Assembly: GCA_041396985.1 (NCBI GenBank)
Contig: JAWKXO010000003.1
Span: 248,001-312,000 of the forward strand
Direction of reading: 5' to 3'
Length of the DNA stretch: 64,000 bases
Source of the DNA: Emcibacteraceae bacterium
GTDB taxonomy: Bacteria; Pseudomonadota; Alphaproteobacteria; Sphingomonadales; Emcibacteraceae
Position 1 is the stretch's first letter; each line of letters opens with the position of its first letter. Below are positions 43,127 to 53,800 of the stretch, in pieces. Below the pieces are notes generated by a model. The model saw only the letters and a program-made list of their open reading frames with translations, was not told the DNA's origin and ran no database searches. A program made the position numbers and the translations under genes.

Positions 43127-43146
43127 CGGTAGCCCTGGCGCTACCG
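43127..43146. terminator. Hairpin between twin B and prmA
   Basis: Stem CGGTAGC / GCTACCG (7 bp) with a 6-nt loop in the short gap between convergent genes. Neither strand has a clear T-run, so it is only a possible terminator. Confidence 0.4.
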
Positions 43147-43156
43147 CAAAGCGGTC

Positions 43157-44065
43157 TTATGATTTTTGTAGAAGCAATGTCTGCCATTCTTTAATTGGAT
43201 ACGTTTTCAGAAGTTTCATATTTCTGCTTTCATAAGCGTTAAGCACTGCCTCTTGCTGTTCTATTAAAAGCCCGGAAAGAAGCAGATAAGAATTTTCTCC
43301 AAGATTTGAAATGATATCAGAGGCCATTTCAATTAATGGTCCAGCCAGAATGTTTGCGACAATCAGATCATAAGGGCCATTTTTCTCAAGAATTGTATCT
43401 TTTAATCCATCGCATGTGAGACCCTTAATTTGCGGGACATTATTAATCAGGAAATTTTCTTTCGCTGTGTCAGTAGCAATCGGATCAATATCACTTGCCA
43501 GTATAAGGCCATTCCATTGTTTGGCCATGGCGATGGCGAGTACGCCGCTGCCACATCCCAGGTCCAGCATTTTTGCAGGGTCTATTATTCCATTAAGATC
43601 GCTGATCGCCATCAGGCAGCCCGCTGTTGTGCCGTGGCTTCCGGTTCCAAAGGCTTGTCCGGCGTCAATACAAATGGCAATTTTATTGTTCGGAATGTTG
43701 TCTTTATCGTGACTTCCATAAAGAAAAAATCGCCCGGCATTAATTGGTTTTAACAATTTCTGGGATTCAGCAACCCAGTTTTTATTTTCTATTTCTTCCA
43801 GAAATACTTCAGGAGAAGTGATTTTAAGAATTCTGGACATATCCATTATAGCTTTATTTATAATCTCCAGATCAGGCTTTTCCTGATAATAGGCTTCCAG
43901 AATTCCGTTTTTTATATCTTCTTCAATTTCAAAGCTGGATATGGAGGGAAAATTATCGTAGCTTGCGGCAAAAATTATTTCTTCAAAAGACGGTAATAAT
44001 TCTTTTGGAGCAGTGAATTTTATTTTCCAACTATTGCCCGCTTCAGTTAATAGATTATCAGTCAT
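43157..44065 (-). CDS. prmA: Ribosomal protein L11 methyltransferase PrmA
   Basis: SAM-dependent enzyme that trimethylates ribosomal protein L11. It has 302 aa: an N-terminal substrate-recognition domain (about 1-100) and a Rossmann methyltransferase domain with GQAFGTGSHGTTAGCLM, the SAM loop LDLGCGSGVLAIAMAKQ and the family motif VANILAGPLIEMA. These are the defining PrmA blocks. It appears monocistronic, divergent from the GIN-domain cluster and convergent with twin B. Confidence 0.93.
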   Translation of the reverse strand: MTDNLLTEAGNSWKIKFTAPKELLPSFEEIIFAASYDNFPSISSFEIEEDIKNGILEAYYQEKPDLEIINKAIMDMSRILKITSPEVFLEEIENKNWVAESQKLLKPINAGRFFLYGSHDKDNIPNNKIAICIDAGQAFGTGSHGTTAGCLMAISDLNGIIDPAKMLDLGCGSGVLAIAMAKQWNGLILASDIDPIATDTAKENFLINNVPQIKGLTCDGLKDTILEKNGPYDLIVANILAGPLIEMASDIISNLGENSYLLLSGLLIEQQEAVLNAYESRNMKLLKTYPIKEWQTLLLQKS

Positions 44066-44232
44066 TCATTATACCTGTTCATATTCGATTTATTTTCGTC
44101 CTTTCCCAATTTTCCTGTGTCTAAAGGCTAAAAATGCGATGAAACACATGTAATTTGAGACGAGAGGCCGATGGCAGCATTGTTCGTAAAACGCTTTTCT
44201 AATAAAATTCTAATCTATAGGAGACGAGCAAT

Positions 44233-44898
44233 ATGACAAACTTTATTTCAAAATTTCCGACTTTTCTGATCAGCATTATGGTTGGATCAATCATTTTTTT
44301 TCAGTTGGCTCAGGCTGATGAAATTAAAGTTAAGCATGATCTGAAAGATTTCAGCCAAATTCGCATTGATAATATTGGGGTTCAGTTGGACGTTACCGTC
44401 GGTCAGAAATTTTCTGTAGAAGTTGAAGGGGAAGAAGAACTGGTTAATACACTTCTTCTAAAAGTCAGAGGCAAAAAGCTCGTCCTTTATCGCGATGATG
44501 ATAAGCATATCTGGGACAAGGGAAACAATGATTCAACAAAAGTGATCATCAGCATGCCTGAATTTACCGGATTTGATCTTCGCGGTGCTGTGGATGCCCA
44601 TATTAAAGGGGTTGATAGCGATGAGGTCGAGTTTGATTTAAAAGGCGCCGGAAATATTAATATCGAAGGTAAATGCAAATGGCTCATTGTTGATCTTAAG
44701 GGCGCGGGTAATGTTGATGCCGAAGACCTCAGATGTGAGGAAGCGGATGTGGATCTTAAAGGTGCAGGTAATATTTCAGTATATGCCAGCGAAAGAGTAA
44801 GTGCCGATATTAAAGGCATGGGTAACATTGACGTTTATGGAAAACCTAAAGACGTCACAAAAAGTGATGGATGGTTTAGCAATATTTCCATTCATTAA
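44233..44898 (+). CDS. Exported GIN-domain (DUF2807) beta-helix protein 1
   Basis: 221-aa protein with a signal peptide (cleavage near QLAQADE). The rest is a DUF2807/'head GIN' domain, predicted to form a right-handed beta-helix. It shows repeats DLRGAVDAHI, DLKGAGNINI, DLKGAGNVDA, DLKGAGNISV and DIKGMGNIDV spaced about 20 residues, and ends VYGKPKDV like its two neighbours. The function of the family is not known; it is often described as a putative adhesin. GGAGA precedes the start. First of three tandem paralogs, probably one transcript. Confidence 0.85.
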   Translation: MTNFISKFPTFLISIMVGSIIFFQLAQADEIKVKHDLKDFSQIRIDNIGVQLDVTVGQKFSVEVEGEEELVNTLLLKVRGKKLVLYRDDDKHIWDKGNNDSTKVIISMPEFTGFDLRGAVDAHIKGVDSDEVEFDLKGAGNINIEGKCKWLIVDLKGAGNVDAEDLRCEEADVDLKGAGNISVYASERVSADIKGMGNIDVYGKPKDVTKSDGWFSNISIH

Positions 44899-44936
44899 AA
44901 CGGGAAGATATTTAAGGATTATGTGAGGAAAATAAA

Positions 44937-45719
44937 ATGAATAAACTGGTTAAAATAGCGGGTGTGTCATTGGCGGCATTATCGGCTGCGTTTTATGCTT
45001 CATCAAGCACAGAAAGTCTGGCCGCCAATATTACGAAGGCATCTGATTTAAAAGGATTTACCAAAGTCCAGCTTAATACTTCGTCAGATGTGAATATTAA
45101 AATCGGAAAAGGATTTTCCATTGAAATGGTCGGCGATGAAGATCGTATTGAAAACACGGTTCTGGAAGTGAATGGAGATACTCTAAAAATTAAAAATAAA
45201 AGAGAGCATTTTAATTTTGGTAATGATCAGGAAATGGTCGTTAATATTGTGATGCCTGATATCAAATCAATGAAAATCAATGGGTCCGGTGACGCCGAGA
45301 TAACGGGTGTTGATAATGATGAGCTTGAGCTGAAAATCAATGGTTCAGGTGATATGACGGTATCTGGTAAAACCAAAGCACTGGATCTGGGTATCAATGG
45401 GTCCGGAGATATTAATATGGATCAGGTTGATGGTAATGCCGTGGAAATTTCGATTAATGGTTCCGGGGATGTATCATTCAACGGTGGCAGTTGCACCAGC
45501 ATGGAAATTGATATTCATGGTTCCGGCGATGTAAATGCCAGGGATCTGAAATGTAAAGACGTTGATGTCGATGTGTCCGGATCCGGCGACAGTACAGTTT
45601 ATGCCAGTAACTCAATTACTTTTGACAGCCACGGTTCCGGTGAAGTAGATGTATACGGGAAACCAAAAACAGTTGTTGATAATGAGGCTAAAAGAAGAAG
45701 TAAAGTCGTTGTTCATTAG
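44937..45719 (+). CDS. Exported GIN-domain (DUF2807) beta-helix protein 2
   Basis: 260-aa paralog with a signal peptide (about 1-30, ending near TESLAAN). The body has seven or more repeats of the INGSGD type (KINGSGDAEI, KINGSGDMTV, GINGSGDINM, SINGSGDVSF, DIHGSGDVNA, DVSGSGDSTV, SHGSGEVDV) at about 20-residue intervals, giving a ladder of Asn/Gly/Ser/Asp turns expected in a parallel beta-helix. GAGGA lies upstream. Compared with copy 1 it has one or two extra turns. Periplasmic or outer-surface location is inferred. Confidence 0.87.
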   Translation: MNKLVKIAGVSLAALSAAFYASSSTESLAANITKASDLKGFTKVQLNTSSDVNIKIGKGFSIEMVGDEDRIENTVLEVNGDTLKIKNKREHFNFGNDQEMVVNIVMPDIKSMKINGSGDAEITGVDNDELELKINGSGDMTVSGKTKALDLGINGSGDINMDQVDGNAVEISINGSGDVSFNGGSCTSMEIDIHGSGDVNARDLKCKDVDVDVSGSGDSTVYASNSITFDSHGSGEVDVYGKPKTVVDNEAKRRSKVVVH

Positions 45720-45743
45720 CCGTTGACCAAAGAGAAGTCGTAA

Positions 45744-46520
45744 ATGAATAAAATATTCAAATTTAGTTCACTTTCAGTATTATCCGTACTTGCATTTGCG
45801 TTGCCCTTTGCCGCGAATGCAAGGGACGTGACTGAAATGGCTGACTTCTCAGGCTTTTCAAGAATTGAGTTAAATACTTCAGCAGATCTCAAAATTAAAA
45901 TTGGAAATGAATTTTCGGTAAAAATGACCGGTGATCAGCGCCGGATTGACCGTATGGAATTTGATCGGTCAGGTGACAAGCTGGAAATATCGGGCCGTTC
46001 ACGCTTTGGTTTTTTTGGCAGGGATAGCGGTGGTTACATAAAAATCGAAATCACAATGCCTGACCTTGAGGAAATGGAAATCAATAGCTCAGGTGATGCA
46101 GAGATTGTAGGACTGGATAATAAGGAAATTTCACTCAATATAAATGGTTCCGGCAATATTTACGCAACTGGCAAAAGTGAAAATCTTGAAATAGAGGTAA
46201 ATGGTTCAGGTGATATTGAGCTTGATCAGTTTAAAAGTAAGTCGGTATATATTGAAGTTGATGGCTCCGGTAATGTTGACTTTGACGGGGGCTCTTGCGA
46301 GAGCATGAAAATTGATGTTGAAGGCTCCGGTGATATTGATGCAAAGGATTTTGTCTGTAAAGAAATTAATATGGATATAACGGGATCGGGCAACAGCAGG
46401 GTATATGCTACTGATCTCTTTATCTTTAAAGGTGAAGGATCCGGCAGGGTGGATGTATTTGGCAAACCAAAAAAAATCGAAGACCGCACTGAACGGGACA
46501 GTAAAATCAGAATCCGTTAA
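45744..46520 (+). CDS. Exported GIN-domain (DUF2807) beta-helix protein 3
   Basis: 258-aa paralog with a signal peptide ending ANA before RDVTEM. Repeats read INSSGDAEI, INGSGNIYA, VNGSGDIEL, VDGSGNVDF, VEGSGDIDA, ITGSGNSRV, GEGSGRVDV, and the end VFGKPKKI matches the other two. Cys pairs (GGSCESMKID...FVCKEIN) are shared with copy 2 (GGSCTSMEID...LKCKDVD) and could form a disulfide. It is 24 bp after copy 2 and convergent with uvrD with a 14-bp gap. The function is unknown. Confidence 0.87.
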   Translation: MNKIFKFSSLSVLSVLAFALPFAANARDVTEMADFSGFSRIELNTSADLKIKIGNEFSVKMTGDQRRIDRMEFDRSGDKLEISGRSRFGFFGRDSGGYIKIEITMPDLEEMEINSSGDAEIVGLDNKEISLNINGSGNIYATGKSENLEIEVNGSGDIELDQFKSKSVYIEVDGSGNVDFDGGSCESMKIDVEGSGDIDAKDFVCKEINMDITGSGNSRVYATDLFIFKGEGSGRVDVFGKPKKIEDRTERDSKIRIR

Positions 46521-46534
46521 ATGCCGGGCTTGTT

Positions 46535-48820
46535 TCAGGCAGACTTAATAAAACTATCCATAACTTTTCGTTTAGACCCCATTTCAAAATCAATCGTCAG
46601 TTTATTGCCTTCTATTTCGGTTACCTGTCCATAACCGAATTTATCATGGAAAACCCGTTCGCCGATGGCAAATTCAGAAGCAGGGGATTTTCTGGGTGGG
46701 CTTACCGCGTTAGGAAAACGTTTTTTTGCCCGGCTTCGGTCAAGCTGGTAAAATTCCCGGCCTTCACCAAAATTAAATCCCAAATTTCCTGAAGAATTGA
46801 AATCTTTGTGATCTGAATTTGAAAGCCCCTGCTGTCCAAGCTTTTCGATATGCTCTTTTGGAAGCTCTTCTATAAAGCGTGACGGGATTGGCGTCATATA
46901 ATTTCCAAACATATAGCGGGTGGCAGCATAAAAAATATAGGCTCTCTTTTTGGCTCGTGTTATGCCGACATAGGCAAGTCGGCGCTCTTCCTCCAGTCCT
47001 CTTTCTCCCTGTTCTTCGATAGAACGGCGACTGGGGAAAAGTTCCTCTTCCCAGCCGGGAAGAAATACGGTGTCAAACTCGAGTCCTTTTGAGCCATGTA
47101 ATGTCATTATGCTGATACTGTCATACTGGCTTTCAGCGGTATTTTCCATAACCAGTGAAATATGTTCCAGAAATTCTTCGAGATTTTCGAAGGCCTCCAT
47201 ACCACGGATCAGTTCTGCAAGATTCTCAAGCTTACCCGGCGCGTCAGGGGACTTGTCATTACGCCATTTGTCATAATAACCGCTTTCTTCCAGTATTGTA
47301 TCGGTAATATCAAGATGGTTTACATCCTTTGCAATATTTCTCCAACGATCAAAATTCTGCAGAAGCTGGGTAAGTGCAGTTCTGGCCTTTTTGCTGACTT
47401 CATCCGTTTCAATGATATCAAGCGATGCTTTAACCAGTGAAGTTCCGGCAGCACGGGCTATGCGGTGTAATTTGGCAATGGTTGTATCGCCAATTCCTCT
47501 TTTGGGTACGTTGATGATCCGCTCAAAAGCCAGATCATCGTCAGGGTTTTGCAATACGCGCAGGTATGCCATCGCATCTCTGATTTCGGCTCTTTCATAA
47601 AAGCGTACCCCCCCTATAATCCGATAGGGAATTCCGAGCGTGATGAAATTTTCTTCAAATTCACGGGTTTGAAACCCGGCACGTACCAGTATGGCCATTT
47701 CATTTAAAGGCTGCTTTTTACGTTGAAGATCCTCAACAATTTCACCGATTGCTCTGGCTTCTGCACGGCCATCCCAAACGGCATTGACACTTACTTTCTC
47801 GCCGCCTTCTTCAGCTGTCCATAATGTTTTGCCAAGTCGATCACGGTTACTATTGATCAGTCCGCTTGCCGCCCCCAGAATGTGGGTGGTGGAGCGATAA
47901 TTTTGTTCAAGACGGATAATTTTTGCCCCTTCAAAATCCTTTTCAAATTTGAGGATATTGCCAACCTCCGCACCGCGCCATCCGTATATTGACTGATCAT
48001 CGTCACCCACGCAGCAGATATTTTTATGTCCCATCGCTAGCAGCCTTAACCACAGATACTGGGCGACATTGGTGTCCTGATATTCATCAATAAGAATATA
48101 TCTGAACCTTCTTTGATATTCGTTTAGGATATGAGGATTTTTCTGAAATAAATTTACGCAAAGCAGGATAAGATCGCCAAAATCAGCTGCATTTAATGCT
48201 TTCAGACGGTTTTGATAATTTTCATAAAGCTCAAGGCCTTTGCCATCGGCATAAAAGTGAGCTTCACTTTTTGGAACCTGCCCGGGAAGAAGCCCTTTAT
48301 TCTTCCAGCTGTCAATCAGGCCGGCGAGCATACGTGGTGGGAATCGTTTTTCATCAATGTCAGCCGCTCTCACCAGCTGTTTTATAAGCCTGAGCTGATC
48401 ATCCTGGTCAAGTATTGTAAAATTGGTTCCTAGTCCGACAAGGTCGGCATGACGCCTTAAAATTTTGACGCAGATCGAATGAAATGTGCCAAGCCAGAAC
48501 ATATTCTCTACCGCTGAGCCGATAATGGCACCGACGCGTTCTTTCATTTCATGTGCGGCTTTGTTGGTGAATGTGACGGCAAGGATCTGATTGGGAAATG
48601 CTCTGCCGGTGGCCAAGATATGTGCCAGACGGGTTGTCAGAACCCTCGTTTTTCCTGTACCGGCCCCGGCAAGCACCAGAATTGGACCATCAATATGTTT
48701 AATGGCTTCCAGTTGCGGCGGGTTAAGCCCTTCCAGGTAAAAAGGCGGAATATTTTTTCCTGCCTCCTGTTCGGAAGGCTTCGTTTCAGACAGATTATCA
48801 AGATCAAAAGGGTCAGACAT
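46535..48820 (-). CDS. uvrD: ATP-dependent DNA helicase UvrD/PcrA
   Basis: Superfamily 1A 3'-5' helicase for nucleotide excision and mismatch repair and for removing RecA or RNA polymerase from DNA. It has 761 aa: Walker A AGAGTGKTR (51-59), VTFTNKAAHEMKERV, FHSICVKILR, Walker B DEYQDTN, the Q-rich DDDQSIYGWRGA, LEQNYRST, MTLHGSKGLEFDTVFLPG and VGITRAKKR in the expected order. The C-terminus (about 700-761) has the Tudor-like domain FHDKFGYGQVTEIEGNKL typical of PcrA/UvrD. The start has a weak ribosome site. Confidence 0.95.
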   Translation of the reverse strand: MSDPFDLDNLSETKPSEQEAGKNIPPFYLEGLNPPQLEAIKHIDGPILVLAGAGTGKTRVLTTRLAHILATGRAFPNQILAVTFTNKAAHEMKERVGAIIGSAVENMFWLGTFHSICVKILRRHADLVGLGTNFTILDQDDQLRLIKQLVRAADIDEKRFPPRMLAGLIDSWKNKGLLPGQVPKSEAHFYADGKGLELYENYQNRLKALNAADFGDLILLCVNLFQKNPHILNEYQRRFRYILIDEYQDTNVAQYLWLRLLAMGHKNICCVGDDDQSIYGWRGAEVGNILKFEKDFEGAKIIRLEQNYRSTTHILGAASGLINSNRDRLGKTLWTAEEGGEKVSVNAVWDGRAEARAIGEIVEDLQRKKQPLNEMAILVRAGFQTREFEENFITLGIPYRIIGGVRFYERAEIRDAMAYLRVLQNPDDDLAFERIINVPKRGIGDTTIAKLHRIARAAGTSLVKASLDIIETDEVSKKARTALTQLLQNFDRWRNIAKDVNHLDITDTILEESGYYDKWRNDKSPDAPGKLENLAELIRGMEAFENLEEFLEHISLVMENTAESQYDSISIMTLHGSKGLEFDTVFLPGWEEELFPSRRSIEEQGERGLEEERRLAYVGITRAKKRAYIFYAATRYMFGNYMTPIPSRFIEELPKEHIEKLGQQGLSNSDHKDFNSSGNLGFNFGEGREFYQLDRSRAKKRFPNAVSPPRKSPASEFAIGERVFHDKFGYGQVTEIEGNKLTIDFEMGSKRKVMDSFIKSA

Positions 48821-48880
48821 GGATCATATATACCCTATTGTGATTTAAAAAACAGAGGAAAATAAAATGAAATTATTTTA

Positions 48881-50662
48881 TCAGTCCTGTTCGGCCTCAA
48901 TCAGTATTTCGTTATAGGCGCGTAGTAAATTTTGTTGTGACAAGACACCAATAATTTCGCCTTTCTCATCATTTGAAAGGACAGCAATTCTTTCTTCTCC
49001 GGTCTGCTTAAAAAGCTCAACAGCATGTTCCAGAGTATCATTAGGAGATAAATAAAAGGGCTGTTTGCGACAAATCTGTTTCGCAGTTAAGTCTTTAGCA
49101 TCTGTATCCAGATGATAGCTGTCACGGATTTCATTAAGGGTAATTATCCCAATAATCTGTTTGTCTTCATTTATAACAAAAAGATTATTATATTTTAAGT
49201 TAATGATCAGTTCTTTTATTTTTTCTATGTCCATATCTTCACTGACAACTGAAAAATCCTGCTTCATGATTTTCTCAACCATTATTTGCCGGCTTAAAAG
49301 TGCTGCCCGGCTTCCTTCCATATCTTTGCCGGCTCTTTTAAGCTGAAGGTGAAAAAATGATGAGCTGTTCAGGTAATGGGTTGTGATGAGATTGGCAACA
49401 ACAACAGCAACCATTAATGCCATTGTGATTTGGTAGTCACCTGTCAGTTCAAAAATAATCAGAATGGTGGAAATGGGGGCGCCAAGTACGGCAGAAGAAA
49501 CGGCCCCCATACCGACAATAGCGTAAAGCCCGTTGTGACTGGAAAGTTCCGGTGATGTCTGTGATGCGATAAACCCAAAAGCGCTGCCAATCAGTGCGCC
49601 AAGAAGCAGGGTCGGGCTGAATATTCCGGCCCCGTAGCGAAAGGCAATGCAAATTGTTGTTACAGCGATTTTGGCAACAATGAGTAAGCACAGAAGGCCA
49701 AAAGGAATGATATTTTTAAGCGCGGCGTCGGTTGTTCCATAGCCGACCCCCAGTATGTAAGGACAGATTATAGCAATCAGACCCACGGCAAGCCCAGCCA
49801 ATGGGGGGCGTATCCAGTAAGGTAAGGAATATTTATTGGCAAAATCCTCAGTGAAAAAAATTGATTTAATCAGAATAATGGAAACAAATGCACTAACGGC
49901 ACCCAGCATCATAAAAGCAGGAAATTCAAAAAAACTGGCAATATGATAATCCGGAATGTTGAAAGCCGGAAAATCACCAAAATGTATGCGTGAAATAATG
50001 GCTGCAGTTACCGATGATATAACAATCGGGGCAAAGGCATGTAGGGCATAATGCCCAAGAACTACTTCCAGGGCAAAAAAGACGCCAGCTATGGGTGCAT
50101 TAAACGAAGCGGAAATCGCAGCAGCAATGCCGCAACCAAATAGTGTCCGGCACATTTTATGGGAAAGATTAAGGCGGTCCGACATCCAGGAAGATAAGGT
50201 GGCCCCCAAATGTACAACCGGTCCTTCCCGTCCAGCGCCTGCCCCTGTACCAAGAGCAATAGCGGCAGTAATGGCGCTGAAAATACCATCTTTCAATGAC
50301 ATTTTGGTGTTATGAAAGGTGTTTGCCTCCATAACATCTGCAATCGCAGCCGCTTTTTTATCATCCATGAAAATATAATAAATCAAACTGATTATGATGC
50401 CGCCTGAAATGGTGGAAATTAAAATATGCCACCATTTTAAGGTATCAACATAATCATAAATATTTTCAGAAAAGTCCCCAAGGGCAAATAACTGGGTAAA
50501 TTGGATCAGATACCGAAAACCAATTGCTGCAAGTGCAACGATCATTCCGACAAAAATGGCAAATAAAACGGCAAATATTTTGTTATGACGACCTAAATAA
50601 TTCAGCAGTTTATTCTGATTAAGAAAAATACTCTGTTTGGGCTTGCCGGTGTTGTTAGTCAT
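48881..50662 (-). CDS. ClC-family chloride/proton antiporter with CBS domains
   Basis: 593-aa inner-membrane ClC protein. The transport domain (about 30-440) has GAGREGPVVHLGA with gating Glu146, the residue that makes ClC proteins Cl-/H+ exchangers when the proton Glu is also present; GIFSPTLLLGALIGSAFG is the later selectivity block. The C-terminal 150 residues hold two CBS domains (MVEKIMKQDFSVVSEDMDIEKIKELI... and ...KQPFYLSPNDTLEHAVELFKQTGEERIAVL), probably an adenine-nucleotide sensor. Roles in acid resistance or ion balance are usual for the family. It follows uvrD's start region on the same strand but seems independent. Confidence 0.92.
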   Translation of the reverse strand: MTNNTGKPKQSIFLNQNKLLNYLGRHNKIFAVLFAIFVGMIVALAAIGFRYLIQFTQLFALGDFSENIYDYVDTLKWWHILISTISGGIIISLIYYIFMDDKKAAAIADVMEANTFHNTKMSLKDGIFSAITAAIALGTGAGAGREGPVVHLGATLSSWMSDRLNLSHKMCRTLFGCGIAAAISASFNAPIAGVFFALEVVLGHYALHAFAPIVISSVTAAIISRIHFGDFPAFNIPDYHIASFFEFPAFMMLGAVSAFVSIILIKSIFFTEDFANKYSLPYWIRPPLAGLAVGLIAIICPYILGVGYGTTDAALKNIIPFGLLCLLIVAKIAVTTICIAFRYGAGIFSPTLLLGALIGSAFGFIASQTSPELSSHNGLYAIVGMGAVSSAVLGAPISTILIIFELTGDYQITMALMVAVVVANLITTHYLNSSSFFHLQLKRAGKDMEGSRAALLSRQIMVEKIMKQDFSVVSEDMDIEKIKELIINLKYNNLFVINEDKQIIGIITLNEIRDSYHLDTDAKDLTAKQICRKQPFYLSPNDTLEHAVELFKQTGEERIAVLSNDEKGEIIGVLSQQNLLRAYNEILIEAEQD

Positions 50663-50806
50663 ATGATTTTTTTACCTAATATTTTAAATATTTATTATTT
50701 TCATATTTTATTGACCTATTATTGCCACTATTATCACGTTATGTATAATTACCAGAGACATGATAAGTTTCAAGAAATCATTTTTTTGGGGTAGAAGCGG
50801 AGGAAA

Positions 50807-53800
50807 ATGAAAAAAGTAGGCATAGGCGCCGGGATATTATTGGTAATTTTGATCGGCAGTGCCCTTGTGGTGCCGAGCTTTATCGACTGGAATAAATATA
50901 AATCCCAAATAGAAACAACAGCTTCTGATCTAAGTGACCGGAAGGTGATGATTAATGGTGATTTGTCTCTGTCTATTTTGCCGTCGCCATCATTTTCGGC
51001 AAGGGATGTGAGTGTCTCAAATGTTGAAGGTGGGCAGGCGACGAATTTCATTTCTCTGAAATCAGTTGATGTAAATGTCGCTTTTTTCCCCTTACTACGC
51101 GGGGAAATTCAGGTAAAGAAATTCATACTGATTGAGCCGGTTATTGCCATTGAAATTGACAGTAATGGGAAAGGAAACTGGGAGTTTGGAAGTGAAAATG
51201 ATGCCCCCGATGACAAAGGCAGCACAACTGATCTCAGTTTTGAGCAGTTCCAAATCGAAGATGGCCAGATCAGTTATCAGGATTTTTCCAATGGACGTCA
51301 GGAGCTTGTCAGGTCAATAAATGCCTCTGTTTCAATGGACAGTCTCAATGGCCCGTTTGAAATTTCTGGCAGTGCACGCTATAAAAACCTGCCCGTTTCA
51401 GCAGAATTAATGGTTGGAAGAATTCGGGAAGGCAGCAAAATTCCAGTCAGCTTAAATGGCGGATTTCTAAATAATGATATCCGATTTAAATTCACAGGCG
51501 GATATTTACCGGATGAAAATGCCCCGCAAGCGGACGGTAAAATAAATATTGAAGCAAATGATATCGGCGATATTTTCCTGGCGGTCTCGTTACTTGATCC
51601 CGAAAATACAAATCTGGATGGCCCAATCTATAACAATCCAATTTCGCTTGAAAGTGCAATTGCTTATGGCGGTGACGCCATAAATATTTCATCGCTGGAA
51701 TTTGAAATGGGCGAAAGCCGTGGTTCCGGAAAATTAATGGCGACTTTTGGTGAAAATACGCATTTTGACGGCAATCTGACCGTCAACAGTTTTAACCTTG
51801 ATAGTTTTTTACCTGCCTTTGAGAACAGCGCAAAGAAAGAAGGCAGCTCTCAGGCGGCTAAAAATCAGGATCAGAAAACAGACTATTCATTTATGAATAA
51901 TCTGGAAGGAAACTTTAAATTCAGCCTTGGTGCCTTGCAGTATAACGAAAAAATTGCCAGCCAGCTGGATCTTGATATTACGGCAACGAGTGGTGAAATA
52001 GAAGTCAGTAAAGCCCGTCTGAATATGCCGGGTGGTTCTGAAATAGCCTTAAACGGATCCTTCACTGCGCCTGATAACAAGCCATTATTCGGCGGAAATA
52101 TTAATCTGAATTCAGGCAATTTCAGAGCGTTTCTGGACTGGCTGAAAGTGGATACATCATCAATTCCCGAAGGTCGCCTGACACGGTTCTCCTATCAGGG
52201 AGCGGTACAGGCGGCAGAAAAACTTGTTCAGCTATATGGTATTGATGGCAGCCTTGATACATTCCAGTTTTCCGGCGGTATTTCATATGCTCTGCAGGAC
52301 AGACCATCAATGGGGCTTGACGTTGCCGTTAAAAACCTGAATGTGGATAATTACCTAGTCGATGATGACACGCCGACGGATTATAAAAAAATGGTTGCGA
52401 TATTGGGGGACTTTGATGCGAACTATAAAATCAATATGGCCAATGTCACATCAGGCGGAGTAACAATTAAAAAGTTTGATGTTTCGGGTGAATTGTTTAA
52501 CGGGCAACTGAATGCAAAAACCATTACAGTGGAAGATTATGCAGGGTTCAATCTGAACGGGTCATTGATTGGCAGTGACCTTGCAAGCAACCCGCGTTTT
52601 GAAACGTCTTTCAATACCACGGCATCATCGTTATTAACGCTGCAACGGGCATTCCGCTTTAAAACGGCATTTGATATTGCCGAAGTTGGCGCAGTCGCCG
52701 TCAATGCGCGCATTACCGGTGATTTTGAAAAAGTGAATGTGGATATTAAATCCACTGTTGGCAGTACAAAAGCTGATATTAAAGGGGAAGTCAGAAGTGC
52801 TACCCTTAAACAGTTGCCTGAGATTGGCAGTGTGGATCTTGCCGTTAATGCCTCAAACCCTAGTTTTGCCAGCCTGATTGACCAGTTTGACTTACCTGTT
52901 ACAAAAGCCGCTGCCGCTGATGATCGGCCATTTACAATTTCAACATCCGTAAAGGGCACAACAGAACTTGTGGATATTGACGGGACGGTAAATGTGGCTG
53001 GCGGTCAAGTTACGTTGAAAGGAAGAACCAATTTAACAGAAAATCAGGTAAGCTCGTTTGATATGGCCGTTGATCTGAACGGGCCGAGTGTCCGTGAATT
53101 TGTCAGGGGGATGGGGGCTGATTTTAAACCTGCAAAAACTGAACTTGGGCCAATTGTGCTTAAACTGACAGCTACAGGAAATAATAACGACGTCTCATTA
53201 AAAAATATAGCCGGTAATATTGGACCTACAAAAATCACCGGGTCCGGTGAAATTAAAGGTTTGAACGCAGACACTGCTACTGGAGCAAAACCAAATTTTG
53301 ATTTTAATCTTATATTTGACAATGTTCAGCTTACCGATTTTATGGAGGCACCAGCGGACGCGCCGAAAAAAGATGATTGGGGAAAATGGAGTGAGGAACC
53401 ACTTCAATTAGCTGTCCTTGAAGAATATGATGGAAGTGCTTCAATTTCAGCGAACCGTATCACCTATGAGAAATATGATTTCAGAAATCCAAGATTTGAA
53501 GCCACACTTAAGAACGGCGTGATTACGATAAGTAATTTTACTGGAAAATTATTTGGTGGTGATGTGGCGGTCGCCGGAACCTTCAGTAGTGCTGGCGATC
53601 TGAACCTTGATATGGCGCTTAAAAATGCAACAATTGTTGATGCAACAAGTTCTTTTGCGGGTATACGCCCGGTGAGCGGCACATTCGATATGAGTCAGAA
53701 AATTTCCGGCAAGGGAAAAAGTCAGAAAGAGCTTGTCTCATCGCTTAATGGAACAGGGTCCGTTACGGCCTCTCCCGGCGTAATTAAAGGGATAAATGTT

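Noticed and set aside
44580..46480. Short, regularly spaced DNA repeats (variants of GGTTCCGG) that look like a repeat array
   Set aside because: They are in frame and encode the GSGD turns of the GIN-domain proteins; spacing is about 60 bp with variable sequence, not a CRISPR or satellite.
52537..52959. 140-residue open frame antisense to asmA
   Set aside because: It is contained in a conserved long gene, with no start signal or recognisable motif.
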